From a virus: 23,343 bases of DNA. The position numbers and the translations under genes were made by a program. The notes below the pieces were generated by a model, which worked only from the letters and a program-made list of their open reading frames with translations, did not search any database and was not told the origin of the DNA. Of the stretch, positions 8,088 to 16,500 are shown piece after piece (position 1 is the first letter of the stretch; the number at the start of each line of letters is the position of its first letter). The stretch lies in IMG/VR virus record IMGVR_UViG_3300027721_000773, positions 1-23,343 of that record. One strand, written 5' to 3'.

Positions 8088-9590
8088 ATGATAATATTCT
8101 TACAATTAACAATCGCTGGATCTGATTCAGGTCCATTCAATCTTTACTCTGACTCAAATGAATTTGCAGAACCTCCTTTTGAAACAGGTGTAAATAAATC
8201 TTTACTGGAGGTAGGTTATTCACTAGATGTACCAGATGGTACAGAAACTATAAAAGTTGTATCTACAGGAAATTGCATCAATTTTATAGACATACCATTA
8301 TTGTTTCCAGATTGTAATTTAGCTGGATATTCTGAACCTGCACTTATTGCTACACCAGTTACTTTTATTACAAATGAAGATACTGATGTCACTGTGCAAC
8401 TAGTAGGACTATCACCTAATCCTAATCCAGATTATGTAATAGCATCTCTACCTAATGTTTTACAAGGAACTATATATGATCCAGGTACAACTTCACAAAT
8501 AACAACTGTACCATATACATTGGTTAGTTCTGGAGCAACAGTATTATTTAGACCTACATTAAATTATTTTGGTAACGTTGATTCATTTAATTTTCAAGTA
8601 TACCAAGATTTATATTATAGTAATGTAGCTACAATAACAGGAACAGTATTAGCAGTTAGTGATTCTCCTATATTTGATCAAAATCCTCCACCATATGATG
8701 GAACACCTAATGGAACATATACATACACAGGCACAGTGTCTGACCCAGATACTCCAGCTGCTCAATTAGTTGTAAGTGTAGCGTCTACTTCTTCTTTACC
8801 ATCAGGATGGACACTTGTTCAAACTTCTGGTACTAATCAATTCACACTTACAGGACCTGTTCCTTCTGCAACAACTTATGTCATAATCTTACAAGTAACA
8901 GATGGAGTTAATATAACCCAGCAAGAAGTATCTGTTACTGCAACCGCTGCTGATCCTTGTGGTAATTGTATAATAGGAACAGAAATACAAATAGGAACTC
9001 AAACATGGCTAACTTGTAACTTAAATGTAGATACATATAGAAATGGTGACCCAATATATCATGCAACTGATCCAACAGATTGGCTAAATAAAGGAGCAGC
9101 TGGAATAGGTGCTTGGTGTTATTTCAACAACGATTCTGCCAATGGTCCAATTTATGGCAAGTTATACAACTGGCATGTGGCTAATGATACTGCTCATGGT
9201 GGTGTAGGCCCTGCAGGATATCACGTTCCAACAGAAACTGAATGGGATACTTTATACAGTACACTAAATGCACTATCACCTACAGGAAATGTTGGAGGAA
9301 AGATGAAATCAGCGTGTGTTAACCATTGGGTTGCCCCTCAATTCCCTACTAATGTAGATGCTACTAATCAATCAGGCTTTAGAGCACTTGGAGCAGGATT
9401 TAGAAACGTTGATTATGCGCCTCCTAGTGGATTTGGAGGCTTTGGCTGGGATGAAACTTGGTGGGAATTTGGAAGTTTATTCGACCCAACAAGAGGATAT
9501 GGTCGCTACCTACGTAAAACTAGTGGTCTTGCATTTAGAGGTAACTATCCTTTCACAGATGGTTACTGCATAAGATTAATAAAAGATTAA
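8088..9590 (+). CDS. SGPF-module adhesin with cadherin-like repeats and a Fib_succ_major (C-type-lectin-like) head
   Basis: The protein has 500 residues. Residues 1-70 are the shared module (LTIAGSDSGPFNLYSD, VPDGTETIKVVS, a Cys). About 95-185 resembles a cadherin-like tandem domain (TNEDTDVTVQL, then FRPTLNYFGNVDSFNFQVY). About 190-288 is a second Ig/cadherin-like domain (YTYTGTVSDPDTPA, then TYVIILQVTDG). Residues ~290-500 match the Fibrobacter succinogenes major paralogous domain: GTEIQIGTQTWLTCNLNV, GAWCYFNNDS, YGKLYNWHVAND, GYHVPTETEWDTL, GFRALGAGFRN, and the closing YCIRLIKD. That domain has a formylglycine-enzyme/C-type-lectin fold often used for ligand binding, so this is a probable host-binding head on a stalk. 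Unlike its neighbours it has no poly-Thr linker. The C-terminal 70 residues are rich in Gly, Phe, Trp and Asp, like a variable ligand face. Confidence 0.85.
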   Translation: MIIFLQLTIAGSDSGPFNLYSDSNEFAEPPFETGVNKSLLEVGYSLDVPDGTETIKVVSTGNCINFIDIPLLFPDCNLAGYSEPALIATPVTFITNEDTDVTVQLVGLSPNPNPDYVIASLPNVLQGTIYDPGTTSQITTVPYTLVSSGATVLFRPTLNYFGNVDSFNFQVYQDLYYSNVATITGTVLAVSDSPIFDQNPPPYDGTPNGTYTYTGTVSDPDTPAAQLVVSVASTSSLPSGWTLVQTSGTNQFTLTGPVPSATTYVIILQVTDGVNITQQEVSVTATAADPCGNCIIGTEIQIGTQTWLTCNLNVDTYRNGDPIYHATDPTDWLNKGAAGIGAWCYFNNDSANGPIYGKLYNWHVANDTAHGGVGPAGYHVPTETEWDTLYSTLNALSPTGNVGGKMKSACVNHWVAPQFPTNVDATNQSGFRALGAGFRNVDYAPPSGFGGFGWDETWWEFGSLFDPTRGYGRYLRKTSGLAFRGNYPFTDGYCIRLIKD

Positions 9591-9601
9591 TAAAAATTAA
9601 T

Positions 9602-9614
9602 AAAATAAAACCAA
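9602..9614 (+). promoter_or_regulatory. 13-nt leader AAAATAAAACCAA abutting the ATG at 9615
   Basis: It is identical to the leader at 8075-8087 and again touches the start codon. Within a 24-nt intergenic gap this is the only visible candidate translation signal. Confidence 0.45.
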
Positions 9615-9914
9615 ATGAATTTATTTATAAGATTAACAAGCGCAGGACTCAACTCAGGACCATTTAATCTGTATTCAGATACTGATGGTTACCAGGCAGC
9701 ATTTGAATCTGATGTACCTAAACAAGATTTATTAGATGGTTATATATCTAATCTAGTTCCTCCTAGTACGAAAGAGATTAGAATTCAATCTAATAATGTT
9801 TTATGTACCACTTACATAAATGTAGTTGTAACAGCTCCTATAACAACCAGCACCACTAGTTCTACTAGCACATCAACTAGTTCTACAACAACATCTTCTA
9901 CTACTACTGCATAA
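9615..9914 (+). CDS. Bare SGPF module with Ser/Thr linker and no head domain
   Basis: The protein has 99 residues. Residues 1-73 are the shared module (IRLTSAGLNSGPFNLYSD, VPKQDLLDGY, KEIRIQSNN, a Cys, then YINVVV). Residues ~75-98 are a Ser/Thr linker, and the protein stops there. The two sister genes upstream carry a linker or stalk and then a globular head; this one has neither. It is the last gene before the terminator at 9952. It may be a complete decoration peptide, a remnant that lost its head domain by deletion, or an acceptor to which a head can be joined by recombination. The frame after the stop holds no continuation. Confidence 0.75.
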   Translation: MNLFIRLTSAGLNSGPFNLYSDTDGYQAAFESDVPKQDLLDGYISNLVPPSTKEIRIQSNNVLCTTYINVVVTAPITTSTTSSTSTSTSSTTTSSTTTA

Positions 9915-9920
9915 TAAAAA

Positions 9921-9950
9921 AAATCTGAGTTTGTTGGTTTTCTTAGATTT
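9921..9950 (+). terminator. Hairpin immediately after the adhesin block
   Basis: AAATCTGAG (9921-9929) pairs with CTTAGATTT (9942-9950), 9 bp including one G-U, around a 12-nt loop. It directly precedes the stronger hairpin below. It may assist termination or protect the mRNA 3' end. Confidence 0.5.
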
Positions 9951-9951
9951 T

Positions 9952-9984
9952 CTCCTCAAGATATTCTTGGGGAGTTTTTGTTTT
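9952..9984 (+). terminator. Intrinsic terminator ending the adhesin operon
   Basis: CTCCTCAAGA (9952-9961) pairs with TCTTGGGGAG (9965-9974), 10 bp with one G-U and a TAT loop. It is followed at once by TTTTTGTTTT. This is a classical rho-independent terminator for the plus strand and divides the adhesin block from the next transcription unit. Confidence 0.88.
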
Positions 9985-10004
9985 ATAACTATTTTAGTTA
10001 TAAA
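9982..10004. promoter_or_regulatory. Perfect AT-rich palindrome between terminator and promoter
   Basis: TTTATAACTA and TAGTTATAAA form a perfect 10-bp inverted repeat around TTT. It lies just after the terminator and 24 nt upstream of the candidate -33 box. It could be a protein-binding operator site, a second weak terminator, or a minus-strand terminator; the sequence alone cannot decide. Confidence 0.45.
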
Positions 10005-10028
10005 GAATAACCTATTTGATTAAATTTA

Positions 10029-10060
10029 TTTGCATAGTAAGAAAACTATTTTTATCTTTA
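10029..10060 (+). promoter_or_regulatory. Candidate Bacteroidota-type promoter
   Basis: TTTG at 10029-10032 and TATCTTTA at 10053-10060 fit the Bacteroidota -33 TTTG and -7 TAnnTTTG boxes, the latter with one mismatch (final A for G). The spacing is 20 nt. It lies after a terminator and 29 nt before the next ORF, as expected for a new transcription unit covering the phosphoesterase, ring and muzzle genes. The surroundings are AT-rich, so a chance match is possible. Confidence 0.5.
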
Positions 10061-10088
10061 CCCTAATTTTAAGTAAACTAAACTAGAT

Positions 10089-10193
10089 ATGACTGAGAAT
10101 CAAGATTTGTTATTCAGGTTAGAGGAGTTATTAAGCATGAAGAAAAGTAAAAAGTTCTATGCAGAAAGATTAGGAATAAGTGAATTGAAGTGA
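10089..10193 (+). CDS. 34-residue HTH-like leader ORF overlapping the phosphoesterase gene
   Basis: The protein starts with ATG and ends at a TGA whose last bases overlap the downstream GTG start (GTGA). It reads as a charged helix (LLFRLEELLSMKKSKK) followed by KFYAERLGISELK, the first part of a helix-turn-helix. The downstream protein opens with VNELLKELREKDE, exactly the continuation expected for an HTH recognition helix (GIS..xVxxLLxELR). So the two may be one protein split by a -1 frame change, or two translationally coupled products. Inserting a single G in the GAAGTGAAC junction would fuse them. Confidence 0.55.
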   Translation: MTENQDLLFRLEELLSMKKSKKFYAERLGISELK

Positions 10194-11311
10194 ACGAACT
10201 TCTAAAGGAACTTAGAGAGAAAGACGAACCACATATAGAAGTAATTAAGAATTATATAGAAGAATCACGTAAGGTAAATGTTGAGAAGGGTACAATAGAA
10301 AGCACTATCACTAGTGACTTTGATCCAAAGGATGATATTGAACTAGCAGCATTACACAAAATAAATTTAGACAAATACATCATTACCAACTACTGGTCTA
10401 AGATGTTACCAAGTGGGAAGTTTACATCTTCCATCTTTAGTAAAAGAAAACAAGCCCAAGATTACTCCCCTGAAGACTTTGCTAAGTTTTTAGAAAACTA
10501 CAAACCAAACAATATAGATGTCATTAAACCAGAACATCATCTCACTAAAGAGCATGTAGATGTAGAGATATCTATTTCTGATTTTCATTTAGCTAAGAAA
10601 CATGTAGATGGAGATAATGATCCTGCAAGTAGAGCACTAAGATATTTCAATGTAGCACAATCTTTGATAATGAAGGTGAGAGCTAATTACAATATAGACA
10701 CTGTTATCCTTCCTATATCGAACGATTTCTTCCACACTGATAACTATCAACATCAAACTACAAATGGTACTCCACAGGACACTATAATAGATTATGCAGA
10801 TGAATATGAATTAGGCTTTGCAGTTCTTGTAGATACAATCAATATGTTGAGACAGAATGCAAATGATGTAAAGGTGATACTTGTACAGGGTAATCATGAC
10901 AGAACTAAATCATTCTACTTAGCACACGCACTAGATGTATATTTCACAGACCACTTTGATGTAGAGTTTGATAGATCACACAGTATAATAAAAGGACTTA
11001 CTGTCGGTAATACATTTATAGGATGGCACCATGGTAATTGTAAACTAGATGATCTTCCATTATTGTTTGCTACACATACTAAATTTAGTCATCAGTTTGG
11101 AGATGCTAATTACAGAGAGATACACACAGGTGATAAACATCACTACATGGCAAAAGAACTCAAAGGAGTTAGAATACAACAAATGCCTAGCTTATCAGGA
11201 ACAGATAGATGGCACCTAGATAATAACTTCGTACACTCAGTACGAGCAGCTCTTGCTCTAGTTTATGATAGAAAGCTAGGAAAGATAGCAGAGTTTGAAA
11301 CACGAATATAA
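10190..11311 (+). CDS. Calcineurin-like metallophosphoesterase
   Basis: The protein has 373 residues with a GTG start; an in-frame stop at 10181 leaves no better upstream start. The metallophosphatase motifs appear in order: D131-x-H133 (SDFHLAKKH), N178-D179 (SNDFFH), G234-N-H-D237, a G-W-H-H-G at 278-282, and a GDKHH at 314-318 in place of the usual GHxH. These would form a two-metal site cleaving phosphomonoester or phosphodiester bonds. Phage members of this superfamily are often annotated as exonuclease- or phosphatase-like. Residues 1-120 are a non-catalytic helical extension that may bind DNA together with the upstream HTH-like ORF. It sits in a virion-gene cluster, which is unusual for a DNA-metabolism enzyme. 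Substrate unknown. Confidence 0.85.
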   Translation: MNELLKELREKDEPHIEVIKNYIEESRKVNVEKGTIESTITSDFDPKDDIELAALHKINLDKYIITNYWSKMLPSGKFTSSIFSKRKQAQDYSPEDFAKFLENYKPNNIDVIKPEHHLTKEHVDVEISISDFHLAKKHVDGDNDPASRALRYFNVAQSLIMKVRANYNIDTVILPISNDFFHTDNYQHQTTNGTPQDTIIDYADEYELGFAVLVDTINMLRQNANDVKVILVQGNHDRTKSFYLAHALDVYFTDHFDVEFDRSHSIIKGLTVGNTFIGWHHGNCKLDDLPLLFATHTKFSHQFGDANYREIHTGDKHHYMAKELKGVRIQQMPSLSGTDRWHLDNNFVHSVRAALALVYDRKLGKIAEFETRI

Positions 11312-11313
11312 CT

Positions 11314-12042
11314 ATGTCAACATTACGGAAATTAGTATCAGATGTTAGAAGTGTCCACAAGATACTTTCTACAGATAGTCTTATCACAGATAGAGCAATT
11401 GCATCTGAGATAAGAAACAATGCTTTATTGCTTATTAAGCGTGAGACAAATCTTAGAAAGCTTTGGGCTACAGATACATTGTTTACAACAATTCCTTGTT
11501 TGGAAATGTGTGAGGTTTCTATATCTGAATGTTGTAACTATGTGGATCCTTGTTCTGTTGCAAGAACTACATTTAAACTCCCACGCATATCTGAAGGAAA
11601 CTATCAGTATGTAATACAGGGAGTTTATTCTATTAATGCAATGAGTGGAAAAGGAAGAAAGCTAAAAGAAATTACAGTTAATAGATATATCAATCTATTA
11701 AAACTTCCTGTAATTAAAAAAGAAGAATACTTCTGGATATCTAATGGATACTTATATGTAAGTAATCCACTTCTTAAAGCAATTAGATTTGTAGCTTTAT
11801 TTGAGGAAGATGTAACTAATGAAATCATGTATCCAGAATGTGGATGCGGAACTCCTGATTACACAGTGGAGCAATTATGTATGAATCCTTTAGATAAAGA
11901 GTTTGCTATTCCTGGATACTTAGAACAACAAGTCTTAGAACTTACGTCTAAAAAACTTCTATCTACTTACTTCCAAATTAAGACAGATGTAACTCAAGAA
12001 GGAATAGATGGACAAGCTCCAAATTCAAAATCAACTAATTAA
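11314..12042 (+). CDS. Conserved crAss-like virion protein, possible ring or adaptor component
   Basis: The protein has 242 residues, with ATG 2 nt after the phosphoesterase stop and a TAATG overlap with the next gene. The N-terminal ~55 residues are helical (KLVSDVRSVHKIL, then NNALLLIKRETNLRKLW). A Cys cluster follows (C62, C66, C73, C74, C80), then a beta-rich middle (YVIQGVYSINAMSGKG, then EITVNRYINLLKLP) and a second Cys group (C176, C178, C189). I recall this type from crAss-like structural clusters, where such genes sit just before the ring/muzzle genes. That placement is the main reason to suspect a tail-ring or adaptor role. No enzymatic motif is seen. Confidence 0.7.
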   Translation: MSTLRKLVSDVRSVHKILSTDSLITDRAIASEIRNNALLLIKRETNLRKLWATDTLFTTIPCLEMCEVSISECCNYVDPCSVARTTFKLPRISEGNYQYVIQGVYSINAMSGKGRKLKEITVNRYINLLKLPVIKKEEYFWISNGYLYVSNPLLKAIRFVALFEEDVTNEIMYPECGCGTPDYTVEQLCMNPLDKEFAIPGYLEQQVLELTSKKLLSTYFQIKTDVTQEGIDGQAPNSKSTN

Positions 12043-12521
12043 TGAGTAGAGTTAAAGTGGACTGGAGATCTTCTAGTAAAGATAATTATAATTTATTTTG
12101 TAAGAATCATCCATCTATTAAACTTACATACGATGAATGGAGAAACATTATATATACATATAATGAACTATTCAAAGAATATATATTAGAAACTGGAGAT
12201 AAAGCAAAATTACCTTATGGCTTTGGAGAGTTCTCTATCAATAAAAAGAAGAGAAGGAAGATAAAACAAGCTGATGGAAAAGAGTTTGTTAACTTACCAA
12301 TCGACTGGCAGAAAACTAAAGAGAAAGGAAAGGTTATCTACAATTTTAATTATCACACAGAAGGATACTTTTTTGGTTGGATGTGGTTTAAACCCACAGC
12401 ACGTTTTAAGAACTCTGACCTTTGGTACTTCAAACCTTCTAGACTCACATCAAGACTTCTATCACACTACTTAAAGACCAACGACAAGTACCAACATATT
12501 TACCAAGAATGGAAAAAATAA
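12042..12521 (+). CDS. Conserved small basic protein of the phage tail cluster
   Basis: The protein has 159 residues and a start that shares one base with the previous stop. Features are YDEWRNIIYTYNELFKEYIL (residues 30-49), a KLPYGFGEFSI strand, a very basic stretch NKKKRRKIK (67-75), DWQKTKEKGKVIYNFNYHT (88-106), and an aromatic-rich end (GYFFGWMWFKP). Lys, Tyr and Trp content is high and there are no transmembrane segments. I recall the family as common in crAss-like phages with no assigned function. The basic stretch could contact DNA at the portal-tail channel or help assembly. Tight coupling to both neighbours supports a stoichiometric assembly role. Confidence 0.7.
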   Translation: MSRVKVDWRSSSKDNYNLFCKNHPSIKLTYDEWRNIIYTYNELFKEYILETGDKAKLPYGFGEFSINKKKRRKIKQADGKEFVNLPIDWQKTKEKGKVIYNFNYHTEGYFFGWMWFKPTARFKNSDLWYFKPSRLTSRLLSHYLKTNDKYQHIYQEWKK

Positions 12522-12527
12522 TGAACT

Positions 12528-13487
12528 ATGTCATACTATTATAAATATGCTTTCGTAAGCCCAGAACCTGTTTACTCAACTGTTAAAGAAGAGCTGAAAA
12601 GCTATTTTGATACTGGTGCTGTAGATGATCTTTTATTTCCTACCTATTTAGATAAAGCTCTAAAGAAGTTAGGAAGAACAACTTATGTAATCACTGATGA
12701 TATTCTTTTTGTAGAAGACTTTCAAGCTAGACTTCCTGATAACTTTTATGCTGTTAGAGAAGCATGGATGACTACAGAGGTGGCTAACTATCCATATCAA
12801 TCAGCTAACTCATTCTATTCACAAGCAGCTTCTGAAACAACAATACAAGTTTCTCCTGTAACTTCTGGTGGTGCTGCTTGTACAAATCTTGAATGCACAA
12901 CAGGATGTCCTGCATGTATGCCTGTATTGATACAAGCTGTTTACAAGACAAACAATAGTGTAGCTAGAGGATTTACTCACAACTATCTACTTAAGCCTGG
13001 AAACATATCTGCAAGAAAGAACTGTGATGTTGATTATACAAACAACTGGGACTTTCAAGCACAACCTATTCCTGTAAATAATTTTACTCCTGGTTCTGCT
13101 AGTATTGATTCATTTGATATTAGAGACAATAAGTTTGTAACTAATTTTAGAAATGGTGTTGTACATTTAATATTTTATGCTACAGAGTATGATGATATAG
13201 GAAACCAATTGATTCCTGACAACTATCGTATCAGAGAATATGTAGAAGCATTCCTTAAGTTTAAAGTGTTTGAAACTCTTACAAATCAAACTGTTGATGA
13301 AACATTTAATCAGTTACAACAGAAATTGATATATCACAAACAAGCATATGAAGAAGCTTTCATCATGGCAAGTATTGAAGTTAAGAAACAAACTGGTTGG
13401 GAGAAACAACGAAGAATTAAAAATGACTTAAATAGATTTAATATGTACGAACTTCCTACTAGTAGATATGGTAGAAGACGTAACTAA
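12528..13487 (+). CDS. Probable tail ring / head-tail adaptor protein
   Basis: The protein has 319 residues. The N-terminal ~75 residues are helical (STVKEELKSYFDTGAVDDLL, then YLDKALKKLGR) and lead to a strand with FQARLPDNFYAVREAWM. This is the layout of adaptor proteins of the P22 gp4 / T7 gp11 type. A Cys group lies at C118, C123, C127, C130 (ECTTGCPAC). The C-terminal part has a strand pair (GVVHLIFYATEYDDIGNQLI, then PDNYRIREYVEAFLKFKVF) and a long helix ending in a basic tail (SRYGRRRN). Position directly before the giant muzzle-like gene matches the ring protein that seats the muzzle in crAss-like virions. The assignment rests on position and recall, not a search. Confidence 0.65.
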   Translation: MSYYYKYAFVSPEPVYSTVKEELKSYFDTGAVDDLLFPTYLDKALKKLGRTTYVITDDILFVEDFQARLPDNFYAVREAWMTTEVANYPYQSANSFYSQAASETTIQVSPVTSGGAACTNLECTTGCPACMPVLIQAVYKTNNSVARGFTHNYLLKPGNISARKNCDVDYTNNWDFQAQPIPVNNFTPGSASIDSFDIRDNKFVTNFRNGVVHLIFYATEYDDIGNQLIPDNYRIREYVEAFLKFKVFETLTNQTVDETFNQLQQKLIYHKQAYEEAFIMASIEVKKQTGWEKQRRIKNDLNRFNMYELPTSRYGRRRN

Positions 13488-13500
13488 TTAAAATATTATT

Positions 13501-16500
13501 ATGGCTGAAGAACAATCACAAGACAATATAAAACAAGAACTTAATAGTGCTAACATAGGGCTAAACCTTGATAACACATTAAATCAAATTAAACAGGGCA
13601 CGCTAACGTATGCCCTGAATGCTGCTGTTGAAAACTTTGATTCTTCTTCTGTCAACTATCAGAATGAACAAGGTAATGAACTATGTGTGACATTTCCTAA
13701 AGAATTTATATTAATAGGAACACATTTCATTAATGAACAAAGTAAGCATATATTCTTTATCACCAATCCTAATACAGGAGATAGTGAGATAGGATATATG
13801 GATAACAATGATTGTATCTACCATACATTAGTTAGTGCTCTATGTCTTAACTTCGATACAGATCATCCTATTCACAAAGCAGTACATAAAATAACAAATT
13901 GTACAACAGAGATATATTGGACAGATGGATTTAATCCTAGAAGATATTTAGATATTAATAATATTCCATATGTATTAAAAAGCCAATCTGCACTTTGTGA
14001 TCCTAAATATACAGATGAATTAGATTGCAATCAATTAAAACTGCAACCTAATTTCAATATTCCAAATCTTTCTATTGTAGATATTACCACAGGAGGTTCT
14101 CTTCTTGCTGGTACATATCAGTTTGCAGTACAATACTCTGATGCTGTAGGTAACCCTTTCACTTCTTATTATTCTATTACCAATCCTACACCAATTGCTG
14201 ATCCACAAATTGCAACAGTTAACTTTAACTATGTTGTAGGAAAGTCTGTAGTTGTTGCTGTAGATAACTTAGATGCTACAGGACAGTTTCAATATTTCAA
14301 TCTAGCTGTAATTAAAACAGTTAATGCAATTACATCTGTAGAATTGATTGGAACATATTTTATAGATAACACATCTTTAAATGTAACTTACACAGGACAG
14401 ATAGTTGATAACATTCGTTTATCAATGAATGATATATTTGAGAAGTTTCCATATTATGATATAGCAGAAGATTTAACAGCTGTGCAAGATGTTCTTGTAT
14501 GGGATGGACTTGGATCTATAGATAGAATTAATTATCAATCTATAGCTTCACAAATAGAGTTGTTATGGGAAACATATCGACTTCCTGTAAATGAAAACTA
14601 TGCAAATGAATTAAATGCTACAAACCTTAGAGGATATCTTCGTGATGAAGTGTATGCATTTGAAATTGTATTCTTATTAAAGAATGGAAAACAAACAGAT
14701 GGTTTCCATATTCCTGGAAGAATATTAAGTTATACTGATTCACAATATCCAGATATTCCAACTACAAATTCTGATTTTGTAGGTGAACCTGATAGAGTAG
14801 ATCCTGGTACAGGAGTTGGATATAGTCCTTATTGGAAAATATATAATACAGCTAGAGATCTTGGTGTATCTAATGGTAATCCTATTGGTAATGCTATTGG
14901 ACATAGATTTGGTGAATTTTCATATTGGGAATCAACAGAAAAGTATCCATGTAATGCAGATCTTTGGGGAGAATTAGCTGGTCAACCTATTAGACATCAT
15001 AAGTTTCCAGATGTATTAATATCTCCTATTACACAACCAATTATAGGATATGATCCTTCAACAAGATTAGTTACTCAAAATAATTATGTATATCCAATAG
15101 GAGTTAGAATAAGTACATCACAAGTCTATGATTTAATAACAATATCTTCTTTAACTAAAGATCAAAAAGCTGATATAGTAGGATACAAAATAGTAAGAGG
15201 AGACAGAGGAACAAATAAATCTATTGTAGCAAAAGGGATTCTTCGTAATATTGGAAAATATCAAAGAGAAGGACAAGATTTTTATTTTCCCAACTATCCA
15301 TACAATGATGTTAATGTTGATCCATTTTTAAATACAACTAATAATGCTTGGACTGGTGTATCACAAGTTTGGTTAGTAACTTGTGATAGTTTAGATCCTA
15401 CATTAGGATATGCAGAATATTCATATGGAGATCCAAATACAAATAAACTAGCAACAGCAAGGATAGCCAAAGGTGAGACAAAAGAATTTTGCGCAACTAG
15501 TAGACCACTAACAACTGTAGGAACATGTACAATAGGTCCAGCTAATTATGATGTCTATTCTACTAATGGGTGTGAATCGTGTAAAGGTTCTAGAGTTTTT
15601 TATAATGATCCATTTACAAATAATAATACGCTTTCTACACGTTACGAACCATGGGTAGATGGATACAGTGGTAGTTGTGGCACTGATTACAGAAGAGTTA
15701 ATGTTGGTGCTGGTGTAAGTACTGATTGTAGCAAAAACTCAGGACCGCAATGTGCTGCATGCCAGTGTTGTAATCCAGGTATAACTTTACGAGAAAGTAT
15801 AACAATGCCTGAAAGACAGATTACAACTAGCGAAAAAGGTAGAAGATCAAGTATTAATTGTGCTGCTGCACAACCACAATCTTATAATAATAATGATGAT
15901 AAATATAGACAAATATTTAATTCTCCAGAAACTTCTTTTGGACAACCATTCTTAGGAGACATTCTTAAACTAGAGAATGTAATGTATGGTAAAGGAAGTG
16001 CACATTTTGTACCAGTTAAAAGTAATGCTAAATATAGACTTCTTACAAAAGAAGCACAACAGGATGCATTAAATAGTTCTAGTCAATTAGGTAATAGAAC
16101 TAGTCAGTTTAGTGCCACTGCTATGTTTACAGCATATCAAGCATACTTACAAATATATATAAATGGTATAACTAGAAGAAACTATGCATATTCATTTAAC
16201 TCAACAGCTAGTTATGATTATAGTGCCAAGGTTACTAATAGTGGAGACAAACAAAGAACGTTAGATATTAAAAGATATTTAATTCCAGGAGTACAAAATG
16301 TTGGTGATAATTTTAATATCAATAACTGGAATAGAGAATCTTCTATATATTTAAGAACAAAAGGATCTAAAGATAGTAGTGCTAATCCTTTACCATTTCC
16401 TAGTGATAATGGAGAAATGGCTAGCATAGGAATAAAGGATAAATCAAGATTTACTATAAGTGGTGGTAGTTCTTGTGGAACTCCTGCTCAAGAAAAAGAC

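Noticed and set aside
9358-9573. A second ORF of 71 residues in another frame inside the lectin-like domain
   Set aside because: The main frame carries a clear Fib_succ_major domain through this region; the alternate frame is an out-of-frame shadow.
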